A stretch of 61,852 nucleotides of DNA, taken from an uncultured Collinsella sp. GTDB taxonomy: Bacteria > Actinomycetota > Coriobacteriia > Coriobacteriales > Coriobacteriaceae. Both the position numbers and the translations under genes were made by a program. This document shows positions 24,736 through 32,962 of the stretch, one piece after another. Positions within the stretch are counted from its first letter, which is position 1. Each line of letters begins with the position of its first letter. The notes under the pieces are model-generated. The model was not told the origin of the DNA, did no database searches, and worked only from the letters and a program-made list of their open reading frames with translations. Location of the stretch: assembly GCA_900540995.1 (NCBI GenBank), contig UQHO01000008.1:1-61852 (forward strand), in the 5' to 3' direction.

Positions 24736-26196
24736 TTAGAAACCCTGACCGTAGCCTTGACCCTGGCCCTGCTGGCCCAGCAGCTCCTCCAGATACTGGC
24801 GCAACTGCTCGTCGGTAATACCGCCGTTGCCGGTGTCGGTCGCGCTGTCGTCCTGTTGCTGGTTCTGCAGCTCCTCATCAGAACCCAGCTCGACCGTGAC
24901 CTTCTTCTCTTCCTTGCCGCGCATGAGCGTGATCTCGACCTTCCCGCCCACCTCGTGGCTGCGCAGTGCGATGATCAGGCCGTCGGCGCTCGTAATCTCG
25001 TCGTCGCCCAGCTTGGTAATGACATCGCCCTCTTGGATGCCAGCCTTGGCTGCGGGACCGTCCTCGACGACGCTCGCCACATACGCGCCGCTGTCGGTGC
25101 TCAGCTTGTTGGTGCGGGCGTTAAGCGCATTGACGCTCGAAAGCGTGGCGCCCAGGTACGGGTGCACCGGCGTCTTACCGTCGATGATCTGGTCGGCAAT
25201 GTCCTTGGCGTAGTTAACGGGAATAGCAAAGCCCACGCCCGAGCTGGAGCCCGAATAGCTCTCGATGAGCGAGTTGATACCCACGAGCTCGCCGTTGTCG
25301 TTGACAAGCGCGCCGCCGGAGTTGCCCGGGTTGATGGCGGCATCGGTCTGGATCATGTTGGCGTAGATAGTGTTGCCGCTGGTAGAGCTCATGGCCGTGG
25401 AGCGATAGAGCGCCGAGACGATACCCGTGGAGACAGACTGCTCGTTGCCGAACGGCGAGCCGATCGCCATGACCCACTCGCCCACGTTGAGCTTGGAGGA
25501 ATCACCAATCTCAATCGGCGTGAGCTTGGAGGCGTCAGCATCCTTGAGCTTGATGACGGCCAGGTCGCTTGAGGCGTCGTTGCCCACGAACTCGGCCTCG
25601 TAGGTGGTGCCGTCGTCCATGGTCACCACGTACTGGTCATAGCCATCGACCACGTGGTTGTTGGTGAGGATATGGCCCTCGGTATCGAGCACCACGCCCG
25701 AACCGACGCTGCCCGAGCTATCCGACTCATCAGCAGACTGCGAAAGCGAGCCATTCTGGCTGCCGCTCGAAGTGGCAGTGATGGAAACGACGGAGGGCAG
25801 GGCCTTGGCAGAGACGGCCTCGGCCAGCGTAGTGTCCTCAGAGTCGATCGTGATCTTTTGCGTCGATGAACCCGAAGCACCCGCCGTCACGGCATTCTTT
25901 CCGCCGCCAATGTTGAGCGTGCCACTCATAATGAGCGCGATGACCAGCAGGGCGCCGCAGGCGCAGCCGGCAAGCGCTGTAATAAAGATCGGCAGCTTTT
26001 TGGTCTTGGTCTTGACCACCGTGTGCTTGTTTACAACCTGCTGACCGCCCAGCGGCTGGCCGGTCTGTGTGTCGTAAGCCTGCACATAGGGAATGTTGCT
26101 GCCGGCAGGCGTCGACTCCACCTGCACACGCGGCTGCTGCTGGGTCTCGCCAGCGTTGCCCGCATCCTGAGGACGCTGGGAATCGTTCTCGCTCAT
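24736..26196 (-). CDS. HtrA-like membrane-anchored serine protease
   Basis: A 486-residue envelope protease of the DegP/HtrA family. A low-complexity cytoplasmic N-terminus (about 75 residues) precedes one membrane helix (IFITALAGCACGALLVIALI), then a trypsin-like domain with the triad H in TNNHVVDG, D in SSDLAVIKL and S in NPGNSGGALVN. A PDZ domain follows (VASVVEDGPAAKAGIQEGD), then a Gln/Gly-rich tail. It degrades or refolds damaged exported proteins outside the membrane. ATG 26196 has AAAGGAT upstream; a longer frame lacks a site. A terminator follows immediately. Confidence 0.9.
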   Translation of the reverse strand: MSENDSQRPQDAGNAGETQQQPRVQVESTPAGSNIPYVQAYDTQTGQPLGGQQVVNKHTVVKTKTKKLPIFITALAGCACGALLVIALIMSGTLNIGGGKNAVTAGASGSSTQKITIDSEDTTLAEAVSAKALPSVVSITATSSGSQNGSLSQSADESDSSGSVGSGVVLDTEGHILTNNHVVDGYDQYVVTMDDGTTYEAEFVGNDASSDLAVIKLKDADASKLTPIEIGDSSKLNVGEWVMAIGSPFGNEQSVSTGIVSALYRSTAMSSTSGNTIYANMIQTDAAINPGNSGGALVNDNGELVGINSLIESYSGSSSGVGFAIPVNYAKDIADQIIDGKTPVHPYLGATLSSVNALNARTNKLSTDSGAYVASVVEDGPAAKAGIQEGDVITKLGDDEITSADGLIIALRSHEVGGKVEITLMRGKEEKKVTVELGSDEELQNQQQDDSATDTGNGGITDEQLRQYLEELLGQQGQGQGYGQGF

Positions 26197-26366
26197 GGCT
26201 GCGATCCTTTCGTCTAATAACCAAAGGCCCGCCAAACATGTGGCGGGCCATCATTGTTCACGTTGAGTTGTACCCCAATATGCGGGTGCACGTGTATGAG
26301 AACGCAATCTTTTAGGAAGGCTTAAGTTCTGTTGCAGATTCGAGAGGAACCCATACCTGCGTCAAA

Positions 26367-26401
26367 ACCACCACAAAGGTGCCTGCCCCCTTTATTGGTG
26401 G
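26367..26401. repeat. hairpin repeat family A, copy 4 (imperfect)
   Basis: ACCACCACAAAGG is opposed by CCTTTATTGGTGG, one arm with an insertion or mutation. It lies four bases after the stop of the GlnR-like gene and probably ends it. Confidence 0.65.
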
Positions 26402-26405
26402 AAAT

Positions 26406-27068
26406 CTAGTCCTTAAACAGATAGCCCACACCGCGGACGGTGGTGATGTGCGCCGCGATCTGCGGACCCACCTTAGAGCGGATGCGTCGGATGTGCACGT
26501 CGACGGTGCGCGTACCGCCGCAGTACTCAAAGCCCCACACGCGGTGCAGCAGCACCTCGCGGCTGTAGGCGCGGTTGGGATGTGTCGCCAAAAAGCTCAG
26601 CAGCGAGTACTCCATCAGCGTCAGGTCAATGGGCTCGTTATCGAGTGTCACCTGGTAGGTAGCCAGGTTAATCTCGAGGTTATCGATGTTGAGCACATCG
26701 TCGGCCGCGACGGTCTCCTCCTCGCCCATCAGGCGCTGCGCGCGAGCCTTGAGCTCGTTAGGCGTCGCCGTGGGGCATACAAAGTCGGCATGCGCGTGAT
26801 TCGGCAGGCGCAAGGTACCGAGCGCCTCGTCGTCAACGATCACCAGCATGGGGACACCGCCGCGATCGTCAAGCCACTTGGCAATCTGATCGATGCGGTC
26901 GCTGCGGATGCCATCGGAATCGAGGATCAGCAGGTCAAAGTCGTGCGCCGCAGTCGGCGAATCGGGGGTTGCCAGGCTCACCTCGACACCCAGGGTAGTC
27001 GTCAAGCTGCGGGCAAACTCGTGGAAGCGCGTCGTGCGCGCCATGAACAGGGCACTCTTTTCGGACAT
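26406..27068 (-). CDS. OmpR-family regulator next to glnA (GlnR-like)
   Basis: A 220-residue regulator: an N-terminal receiver-like domain (LLILDSDG could hold the aspartate, but conserved receiver signatures are weak) and a C-terminal winged helix of OmpR/PhoB type (LTLMEYSLLSFLATHPNRAY, VDVHIRRIRSKV, TVRGVGYLF). No sensor kinase is adjacent. It follows glnA by 50 bases on the same strand. In actinobacteria an orphan OmpR-type regulator with an unphosphorylated receiver, GlnR, controls glnA and nitrogen uptake; location suggests the same role here, but this is inference. ATG 27068 has TTGGAGG eight bases upstream. Confidence 0.65.
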   Translation of the reverse strand: MSEKSALFMARTTRFHEFARSLTTTLGVEVSLATPDSPTAAHDFDLLILDSDGIRSDRIDQIAKWLDDRGGVPMLVIVDDEALGTLRLPNHAHADFVCPTATPNELKARAQRLMGEEETVAADDVLNIDNLEINLATYQVTLDNEPIDLTLMEYSLLSFLATHPNRAYSREVLLHRVWGFEYCGGTRTVDVHIRRIRSKVGPQIAAHITTVRGVGYLFKD

Positions 27069-27118
27069 ATCGGCCTCCAAGGAAATGAGCTCAATCGTAC
27101 TGGGACAAGCCAGAGCGA

Positions 27119-28456
27119 TTAGGAGTTCGCCAGGTAGTGCTTGATCTCCCACTCGGTGATCGTAGACTCAAACTTATGCCACTCGTCGCGCTTCTTTTTG
27201 AGGAAGAAGCTGTGGATGTGCTCGCCGAGGGCACCCTTCATAAACTGCGAGTCCTCAAACACGTCGAGCGCCTCTTTGAGCGAGCGCGGCAGTGGCGTGT
27301 AGCCGGCCTCGACCATCTGGCGGTCGGTAAGCTTGAGCGTCTCGGCCGTGGCCTCGGGCGGGAGCTCCAGCTTGCGCTCGATGCCGTCCAGACCAGCCGC
27401 CAACGTGACGGCGTTGACCAGGTACGGGTTGGCCATGGGGTCGGGACTGCGCAGCTCGATGCGCGTGGACAGCTGCTTGCCGGGCTTGTAGACCGGGATG
27501 CGGACCATGCTCGCGCGGTTGCGCAGGCCCCACGTGGCGTACTGCGGCACGGAGTCGCCGCCCGTGGTGATGCGCTTGTACGAGTTGACCGTGGGGTTGG
27601 TGATGGCGCTGATCTCGCGCGCGTGCGCCAAGATGCCGGCCATATAGTGCTTGGCGGTATCGGAGAGATGGTACTTCTCGTCGTCCTCGCCCCAAAAGAC
27701 GTTGTTGCCGTCGTGGTCGAACAGCGACTGATGCAAAAACATAGCGCTGCCGTCCTCACCCGCCAACGGCTTGGGCATAAAGGAGGCGTGGCAACCGCTC
27801 TCGTAGGCCTGCTGCTTAATGATGAGCTTGGCCGTGGTGATGGCGTCGGACATGCTCAGGGCCTCGGCGTGGCGCAGGCTCATGCCATGCTGCGAGCGAC
27901 CGGCGGCGTGGAAGGTGTACTCCACGGGCACGGACATCTTCTCGAGCGTGAGGACCGTGTTGCGGCGCAGGTCGCGAGCGGCGTCGCTCACCGAAAGATC
28001 GAAGTAGCCCACGTTGTCGAGCGGCTCGGGGGTGTGCTCGTCGGGGAAGTAGTAATACTCCAGCTCGGCGCCCACGTTGAGCAGATAGCCAGCTTTCTCG
28101 GCCTTGCGGAACATGCGACGCAACGCATCGCGCGGATCCCCGGCGAAGGGCTTGCGGTCGGGGGTGCACACATCACAGAACACGCGGGCAACGCCGTTAT
28201 GGCTCGGACGCCACGGCAGGATCTGGAAGGTCGAAGCATCGGGAAACGCCAGCATATCGGCTTCCTCGGGCGTGGCAAAACCCTCGATGGCGGAGCCGTC
28301 AAAGCCAATACCCTCCTCAAAAGCGACCTCGAGGTCCTCGGGGCTAATGGCAAAGTTCTTGAGGCGGCCGAGAATGTCGACAAACCACAGACGAACAAAG
28401 CGGATGTCACGTTGCTCTACGGAGCGGAGTACGTAATCGATGTTCTGCTGGTTCAT
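27119..28456 (-). CDS. glnA: glutamine synthetase, type I
   Basis: A 445-residue enzyme that condenses glutamate and ammonia to glutamine using ATP. Seen: the beta-grasp start (RFVRLWFVDILGRLKNFAI), the metal-binding GAELEYYYF, HAAGRSQHGMSLRH, NPTVNSYKR and IELRSPDP. Length and the C-terminal region fit the alpha subtype (as in Bacillus), which is shorter and lacks the adenylylation tyrosine loop, so control is probably by feedback and transcription. A GlnR-like regulator follows. ATG 28456 is preceded by AAAGGGGAG. Confidence 0.95.
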   Translation of the reverse strand: MNQQNIDYVLRSVEQRDIRFVRLWFVDILGRLKNFAISPEDLEVAFEEGIGFDGSAIEGFATPEEADMLAFPDASTFQILPWRPSHNGVARVFCDVCTPDRKPFAGDPRDALRRMFRKAEKAGYLLNVGAELEYYYFPDEHTPEPLDNVGYFDLSVSDAARDLRRNTVLTLEKMSVPVEYTFHAAGRSQHGMSLRHAEALSMSDAITTAKLIIKQQAYESGCHASFMPKPLAGEDGSAMFLHQSLFDHDGNNVFWGEDDEKYHLSDTAKHYMAGILAHAREISAITNPTVNSYKRITTGGDSVPQYATWGLRNRASMVRIPVYKPGKQLSTRIELRSPDPMANPYLVNAVTLAAGLDGIERKLELPPEATAETLKLTDRQMVEAGYTPLPRSLKEALDVFEDSQFMKGALGEHIHSFFLKKKRDEWHKFESTITEWEIKHYLANS

Positions 28457-28589
28457 GTCGCTCCCCTTTCTTTCGGGCGGGTTTCGACTGGTCTATATCG
28501 CAGATACTATCGCAGAAAAATGTTTCCGCAGGGTTAAAGCGTATCAAGCGTTCAAAAAACGTGTGCGAACAGGCAGATATGACAAGCGG

Positions 28590-28961
28590 CTATCGTTCGG
28601 ATTCAGAGACAATTTGTCTGCAGGCTCGTTCCAGCGCAGGGAACTCCATCGTCACTGCATCCCAAACAACCGAGCGATCGACATTGCCGTAATCATGCGC
28701 AAGATAATTTCTCATGCCGATAATTCCACGCCACTCAATTTCGGGATGAAGCCGCTGCGAGCGTTCCGACAACTTGCCCGCTTCTTCCGTCACCCTAAGT
28801 GCGCACATCAAAAGGGAGTCCGCCAACGCCCTCGTCCGCACGTCATTCGCATGCAGAAACTGGTCCTCGGTGATATCAAAAACCTTGATGCGCTCGTTCG
28901 TTTCAGAGATGGCCTCCAAAACCTCTTGGGCACGAAGGCTGTCTGACTTACGCGCGATCAT
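28590..28961 (-). CDS. hepT: HepT-like HEPN toxin (RNase)
   Basis: A 123-residue helical protein of the DUF86/HepT family. The HEPN catalytic motif is RNYLAHDY, that is R84, H89 and Y91 in the pattern R-x4-H-x-Y. HepT toxins are RNases of tRNA or mRNA, and the tyrosine of this motif is the residue AMP-modified by the partner antitoxin in the described Shewanella system. The start overlaps the end of the antitoxin gene by 14 bases, so they are one operon with the antitoxin first. All catalytic residues are present, so it is probably active. Confidence 0.85.
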   Translation of the reverse strand: MIARKSDSLRAQEVLEAISETNERIKVFDITEDQFLHANDVRTRALADSLLMCALRVTEEAGKLSERSQRLHPEIEWRGIIGMRNYLAHDYGNVDRSVVWDAVTMEFPALERACRQIVSESER

Positions 28962-29442
28962 AAAGGATCACTCCTTCACGCTCGATTACCGCGGCAAGAT
29001 CGTCATCAAGATAATCACTCGAGACGAGGTCAACCTGCCTCCCGGTTTCTTTGCGCACCGCCTCACCAAACGCCGACAACGCGAAAAGACCAAAGCCCTG
29101 CTCACGATCGACTTCGAGACGCAAGTCAATATCACTATCGGCATGTGCCTCGCCACGAGCATACGAACCAAAAAGAATCACGCTTTTGATAGCAGGAATC
29201 GAGCTGGCTGCCTCGCGGACTGCGGACTCAATCTGGGCAGTATCTAAAATGCCCGCCGAGACGCTTTCGCTCGCAGAGCTTTTACCGAGTGAAGGAACAA
29301 ACGGCAGCGAACGCTCGCGCAGCATCTGTCTCATAAACATATTGACCGCAACAGATGAAGACATGCCAAGTTCTTCGCACAGCTCGGCAAATGAGTCTTT
29401 AATTGACGAGTCCACTCGCACACTCAGCACAGACGCAGCCAT
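28948..29442 (-). CDS. mntA: RelB/DinJ-type DNA-binding domain fused to MntA nucleotidyltransferase antitoxin
   Basis: A 164-residue two-part protein. Residues 1-50 look like a RelB/DinJ ribbon-helix-helix antitoxin head (SVRVDSSIKDSFAELCEELG, SSSVAVNMFMRQMLRERSLPF). Residues 67-164 are a minimal nucleotidyltransferase: FGSYARGEAHADSDID gives the G-S-x10-D-x-D motif (G92, S93, D104, D106), with a third acidic residue near D138. In HepT-MntA pairs the nucleotidyltransferase neutralises the toxin by adding AMP units. Usual MntA proteins lack a DNA-binding domain, so the fused head is likely to make the antitoxin an autorepressor. ATG 29442 sits behind GGAGGT. Confidence 0.8.
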   Translation of the reverse strand: MAASVLSVRVDSSIKDSFAELCEELGMSSSVAVNMFMRQMLRERSLPFVPSLGKSSASESVSAGILDTAQIESAVREAASSIPAIKSVILFGSYARGEAHADSDIDLRLEVDREQGFGLFALSAFGEAVRKETGRQVDLVSSDYLDDDLAAVIEREGVILYDRA

Positions 29443-29457
29443 GGATACCTCCTGTAT

Positions 29458-29477
29458 GACATTGTCTATATATTATC
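29458..29477 (-). promoter_or_regulatory. promoter/operator of the HEPN-MNT operon
   Basis: On the minus strand GATAAT (29472-29477) is a candidate -10 and the short dyad GACAATGTC (29458-29466) lies at the expected transcription start. It could be the target of the ribbon-helix-helix head of the antitoxin. Confidence 0.45.
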
Positions 29478-29484
29478 ACACAAA

Positions 29485-30507
29485 CTAGCGCGAGGTGGAA
29501 GCGCGGTGTTCGATGTGGCCGGGGACCTCGATGCGTTTGGGCGCCAGCTTTGCGGCCTCGCCCACGGTGGTGGTAACAACGTCGATGCGCTCGGAGAGGC
29601 GCTCGACCACGCGCTCGGCAATGGTGAGGGTGTCCTGCGCGGCCGTGGTCACGCCGCCAAAGAGCACATGGTTCCAGGGGTAGTCGTCAAACGTCGCGAT
29701 CTTGAGCCCCGCCGGCAGCGAGGGACCAAGCTGCGCCAGCGCCTCGGTCAGACGCAGGAAGACCAGACCGTTGACGGCAATGAGGCCGAGCTTTTTGCCT
29801 GCATAGCCGCGGATGGTCTCGTCCAAGCGGCCGACGCCCGAGGCGCCACCATCGGCCAGGGTGACGACCTCGCCCGCAAGGCCGCGTCGCGAAAGCTCGT
29901 CGGCAAAGGCCTCGGCACGCTCGCGACGCACGGGACTGTCGTCGCTTGCCTCGGTGAGCAGGCACAGACGCTCGCTGCCCGCAGCGGCCAAGGCGTCTAC
30001 CAAGCCGGCGACCAGCTCACGGTTGTTAGATGTCACCAGATCGACACCGCCGTCGGCAACATCGCGGTCGAGCAGCACAACGGGCAGGCGCCCCGCTGCC
30101 GCGACGATCGCCTCGTCATTGCCTCCGCAGGTGTTGACGACCAAGCCGTCCACGCCGGCATCGATAAGTCTGGTGAGCGACTCGGCCTCCTTGGCAGGGT
30201 CGTTGCCGCTGATGGCCGTCATAAGCGAGCAGCCGCGCGCGGCGGCACTGGCGGAAAGCCCCTCGAGCATGGCGCTCGAGAACGGGTTGGCGATGTCGGC
30301 CAGGATCACGCCGATGAGGTTGGTGCGCGAGCTGCGCAGGTTGCGTGCGGCGGCGCGGGGACGATAGCCCGTACGCTCGATGACCTCGGCGATGCGGGCG
30401 CGGGTCTCCTCGGTCATCTGACCGGGACGGTTGTTGAGGTAGCGCGAAACGGTGGCCGGGCTCACGCCCGCCTCGGCGGCAATGTCTTTGATTCTCATCT
30501 GCGCCAT
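29485..30507 (-). CDS. LacI-family regulator of ketodeoxygluconate genes (KdgR-like)
   Basis: A 340-residue repressor. Residues 5-60 form the LacI helix-turn-helix (RIKDIAAEAGVSPATVSRYL) with the hinge helix near RAAARNLRS; the rest is a periplasmic-binding-protein-like sensor domain. It is divergent from kdgK, and a LacI-type box (CGAAACCGATTTCG) lies in between; two similar boxes flank the HIT-gntP and yczE-like promoters. The likely effector is 2-keto-3-deoxygluconate or its phosphate, by context only. ATG 30507 has GGGGTG upstream; the ATG at 30498 is an alternative. Confidence 0.8.
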   Translation of the reverse strand: MAQMRIKDIAAEAGVSPATVSRYLNNRPGQMTEETRARIAEVIERTGYRPRAAARNLRSSRTNLIGVILADIANPFSSAMLEGLSASAAARGCSLMTAISGNDPAKEAESLTRLIDAGVDGLVVNTCGGNDEAIVAAAGRLPVVLLDRDVADGGVDLVTSNNRELVAGLVDALAAAGSERLCLLTEASDDSPVRRERAEAFADELSRRGLAGEVVTLADGGASGVGRLDETIRGYAGKKLGLIAVNGLVFLRLTEALAQLGPSLPAGLKIATFDDYPWNHVLFGGVTTAAQDTLTIAERVVERLSERIDVVTTTVGEAAKLAPKRIEVPGHIEHRASTSR

Positions 30508-30570
30508 GGCGCACCCCGTTTCCCACGTGTCGGCAATCTTAGCCATTTTAGGCATTTTTTTAAAAATCTC

Positions 30571-30638
30571 GCTTGCAAAACGCTGTAGGTGAGTATACTA
30601 CAACTCGAAACGAAACCGATTTCGTAAACCGATTTCGG
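30571..30638 (+). promoter_or_regulatory. kdgK promoter with tandem LacI-type operators
   Basis: TATACT (30594-30599) is a -10 with a poor -35 (GCTTGC 30571-30576, 17-base spacer). CGAAACCGATTTCG (30611-30624) lies 11 bases further on, followed by a second partial copy (AAACCGATTTCGG, 30626-30638). A protein bound there would block the transcription start. The yczE-like promoter at 36016-36067 has the same arrangement. Confidence 0.7.
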
Positions 30639-30641
30639 CAA

Positions 30642-30699
30642 GCGTTGGCACGGAGGTGCAAAGATGCACCCTACCGTCTTGGCACCTCCGTGCCAACGC
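30642..30699 (+). ncRNA. leader hairpin with conserved loop, kdgK copy
   Basis: A perfect 18-bp stem (30642-30659 with 30682-30699) closes on a loop whose core AAGAYGCACCCTACCRTCTT is shared with the hairpin at 36072-36129; AAGA and TCTT inside the loop could extend the pairing. The stems of the two copies differ at several positions with both partners changed. It begins about 35 bases after the predicted transcription start of kdgK. Confidence 0.65.
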
Positions 30700-30742
30700 C
30701 ATATCAAAGGTGTACGCACAGTCAAGAAGGAGCTACGCGACC

Positions 30743-31777
30743 ATGGGTAAAACGGTTCTTACCTTCGGCGAGATCATGATGAGGCTCTCGCCCAAAGATC
30801 ACCTGCGTATTGAGCAGGCCACCGAGTTCGACGTCCGCTACGGCGGCGCCGAGGCCAACACCGCGCTTTCCCTGGCCTACCAGGGCGACAAGGCCGCCTA
30901 CGTTTCCGTCGTCCCGGCCAACCGCCTGGGCGAGTGCGCTCTGCGCTCGCTGAAGATCTACGACGTCGACACCACGCGCGTCGTGCGTCAGGGCGACCGT
31001 CTTGGCTCCTATGTATTTGAGGTCGGCGCCTCGCAGCGCGGCAACGGTTGCGTCTACGACCGCAAGTACTCGGCCATTAACTTGGCCAAGCGCGACGTCT
31101 TTGACTGGGACGAGATCCTGGAGGGCATCGACGTCTTCTACTTCTCTGGCGTGACGCCCGCCGTCTCCGACGAGATGGCCGCTGCCTGCAAGGACGCTCT
31201 CACCGCTTGCCGCGCCAAGGGCATCACCACCGTGTGCGACGTTAACTACCGCGGCAAGATGTGGTCGCCCGAGAAGTCGCAGGCAACCATGAAGGAACTC
31301 CTGCCGCTCGTCGACATCTGCATCGCCAACGACGAGGACGCACCTGCCGGCCTCGGCATGACCTGCGTCTCCGGCTCCCTTGCCCACGGCATCGAGGAGC
31401 GCGACACCTACGTCGAGATGGCCCGTCAGATCTGCGCCGAGTACGGCTGCAAGAAGGTCGCATCGGTCGTCCGCAACATCTCCTGCGTCGAGCGCTCCAT
31501 CTGGATGGGCATGCTCTATGACGCCGAGAGCGGCGAGCACTGGTTCTCTCCTGCTCACGACGTGCACGTGCTCGAGGGCGTTGCCGCCGGCGACGCTTTC
31601 AACGCCGGCCTCGTCCATGCCCTCATCAACGACTTCGACCCGCAGGACGCCGTCAACTACGCCATCGCGGCCTCGATTCTCAAGCTCACCATCAAGGGCG
31701 ATTCCAACCTGGTGACCGCCGACGAGATCGCCGGCGTGGCAAACGCTGCCGACGGTGGCACCCGCGTCGCCCGTTAA
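30743..31777 (+). CDS. kdgK: 2-keto-3-deoxygluconate kinase
   Basis: A 344-residue PfkB-family sugar kinase that phosphorylates 2-keto-3-deoxygluconate to KDPG in the cytoplasm. Seen: the N-terminal substrate site TFGEIMMRLSP and YGGAEANTALSLA, CDVNYRGKMW, and the catalytic GVAAGDAFNAGL with its aspartate near residue 290. ATG 30743 follows AAGAAGGAG. It is the first gene after a LacI-controlled promoter and a leader hairpin; the aldolase gene eda follows 255 bases on. Together they convert KDG to pyruvate and glyceraldehyde 3-phosphate. Confidence 0.92.
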   Translation: MGKTVLTFGEIMMRLSPKDHLRIEQATEFDVRYGGAEANTALSLAYQGDKAAYVSVVPANRLGECALRSLKIYDVDTTRVVRQGDRLGSYVFEVGASQRGNGCVYDRKYSAINLAKRDVFDWDEILEGIDVFYFSGVTPAVSDEMAAACKDALTACRAKGITTVCDVNYRGKMWSPEKSQATMKELLPLVDICIANDEDAPAGLGMTCVSGSLAHGIEERDTYVEMARQICAEYGCKKVASVVRNISCVERSIWMGMLYDAESGEHWFSPAHDVHVLEGVAAGDAFNAGLVHALINDFDPQDAVNYAIAASILKLTIKGDSNLVTADEIAGVANAADGGTRVAR

Positions 31778-31846
31778 TTCGTTCCCCATTCCGCGGGCTG
31801 CAGTTTCCCATACCCATACCCCTGCAGCCCGCTCCCCGATTCCTCC

Positions 31847-31987
31847 GGTCAGGCAAAACCACCAGTCCCATTCCGGTTTTGCCTGGCATTCCCTACACGA
31901 CTGGTCGCGCAGCCGGTTTTGGAATTGCTTGTGACCCCAAGCAGTGCCTCCGATAACCAGTCCAAAACCGGCTCATGACCAGCCCTT
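31847..31987 (+). ncRNA. structured leader element, eda copy
   Basis: In order: hairpin 31850-31860/31875-31885 with loop containing CAGTCCCATTCC; stem CTGGTC 31901-31906 with GACCAG 31977-31982; a 13-bp stem 31911-31923/31961-31973; a small hairpin TGCTT/AAGCA (31926-31943); and the unpaired GTGCCTCCGATAACC (31944-31958). CCAGTC in the first loop can also pair with GACTGG at 31899-31904, a pseudoknot or alternative to the outer stem. A T tract follows. The same order, with different stem sequences, recurs at 36151-36283. No known class recognised. Confidence 0.65.
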
Positions 31988-32032
31988 TTAGCAATTACGC
32001 GCACTCGCGCGCCGCACATCGAAAGGAACATC

Positions 32033-32674
32033 ATGTTCGATCAGTTCTACACCACGCTTGAGTCCCTGGGCATCGTGCCGGTCGTCGTGCTCGACAAGGT
32101 CGAGGACGCCGCTCCGCTCGCTCACGCCCTGATGGCCGCCGGCATGAAGTCCGCCGAGGTCACCTTCCGCACCGCTTGCGCTGCCGAGTGCATCGCCGCT
32201 ATGGCCGAGGCCGAACCCGAGATGTGCGTGGGCGCCGGCACCGTCCTGACCGTCGAGCAGGTTGAGCAGGCCCGTGCCGCCGGTGCCAAGTTCATCGTCT
32301 CCCCGGGCTACAACGAGGACGTCGTCAAGCACTGCATCGACATCGACCTGCCTGTGCTGCCCGGCACCGTGACCCCCTCCGAGGTCACCGCTGCCGTCAA
32401 CCTGGGCCTCAAGGTCACCAAGTTCTTCCCGGCAGCCCAGTACGGCGGCCTCAACACCATCAAGGCCCTCGCCGCGCCGTTTGTCGGTCACCGCTTTATG
32501 CCCACCGGCGGCGTGAGCACCGCAAACGTCGAGGAGTATCTGAGCTCCTCCGCCATCATCGCCTGCGGTGGCACCTGGATGGTCAAGCCGGCCCTGTTCG
32601 CCGACGGCGACTTCTCCAAGGTCGAGCAGATCGCCCGCGAGGCCATGGACGTCGTCAAGAAGGTCCGCGCCTAG
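32033..32674 (+). CDS. eda: KDPG aldolase
   Basis: A 213-residue class I aldolase of the 2-keto-3-deoxy-6-phosphogluconate (Eda) family. Motifs: AEVTFRT with the general base glutamate, GAGTVLT, SPGYNEDVV and KVTKFFPAAQYGG with the Schiff-base lysine, then FMPTGGV for phosphate binding. It cleaves KDPG to pyruvate and glyceraldehyde 3-phosphate. ATG 32033 follows GAAAGGAAC. A structured leader lies just upstream and a terminator just downstream, so it can be controlled apart from kdgK while sharing its promoter. Confidence 0.94.
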   Translation: MFDQFYTTLESLGIVPVVVLDKVEDAAPLAHALMAAGMKSAEVTFRTACAAECIAAMAEAEPEMCVGAGTVLTVEQVEQARAAGAKFIVSPGYNEDVVKHCIDIDLPVLPGTVTPSEVTAAVNLGLKVTKFFPAAQYGGLNTIKALAAPFVGHRFMPTGGVSTANVEEYLSSSAIIACGGTWMVKPALFADGDFSKVEQIAREAMDVVKKVRA

Positions 32675-32692
32675 GCCTAGCTCTCTATCGTT

Positions 32693-32720
32693 GGGGGCGC
32701 CCAGACCGCGCCCCCATTTT
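32693..32720 (+). terminator. terminator after eda
   Basis: GGGGGCGC (32693-32700) pairs with GCGCCCCC (32708-32715), followed by ATTTTTG. Confidence 0.85.
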
Positions 32721-32722
32721 TG

Positions 32723-32825
32723 AAGCGGCTCGGAAGCGTGCCGTTTCCGTCACGGACAAGAACCGAAACCGTCTTGTATGCTGATAGAACGTGACGGAAG
32801 CGACACGCCCCCGAGCCGCTTTTTC
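32723..32825. repeat. long intergenic hairpin
   Basis: AAGCGGCTCGG (32723-32733) and CCGAGCCGCTT (32811-32821) enclose nested pairings TTCCGTCACG/CGTGACGGAA and ACAAG/CTTGT. With the next two hairpins it fills the 364-base gap between eda and the GntR gene; no gene is seen there. Confidence 0.7.
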
Positions 32826-32868
32826 TTCGGCTGAATCTTTGCCCCAACATAGTCCAGAGCGCAAAAAC

Positions 32869-32936
32869 AAATGCGGTGCCGTCTGGAGGAATCGACCCCT
32901 TGCTTCCGGTCTGTTCCTCCAAACGGCACCGCATTT
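32869..32936. repeat. intergenic hairpin
   Basis: AAATGCGGTGCCGT (32869-32882) pairs with ACGGCACCGCATTT (32923-32936), with an inner TGGAGGA/TCCTCCA stem and a T run at the plus-strand end. Confidence 0.7.
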
Positions 32937-32962
32937 TTATGCCTCGGTCACGCCCCAACGCA

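Noticed and set aside
31847..31987. eda leader as a known riboswitch class
   Set aside because: I compared conserved words of cobalamin, TPP, FMN, SAM, glycine, lysine, glmS and T-box elements from memory and none fitted; left unassigned.
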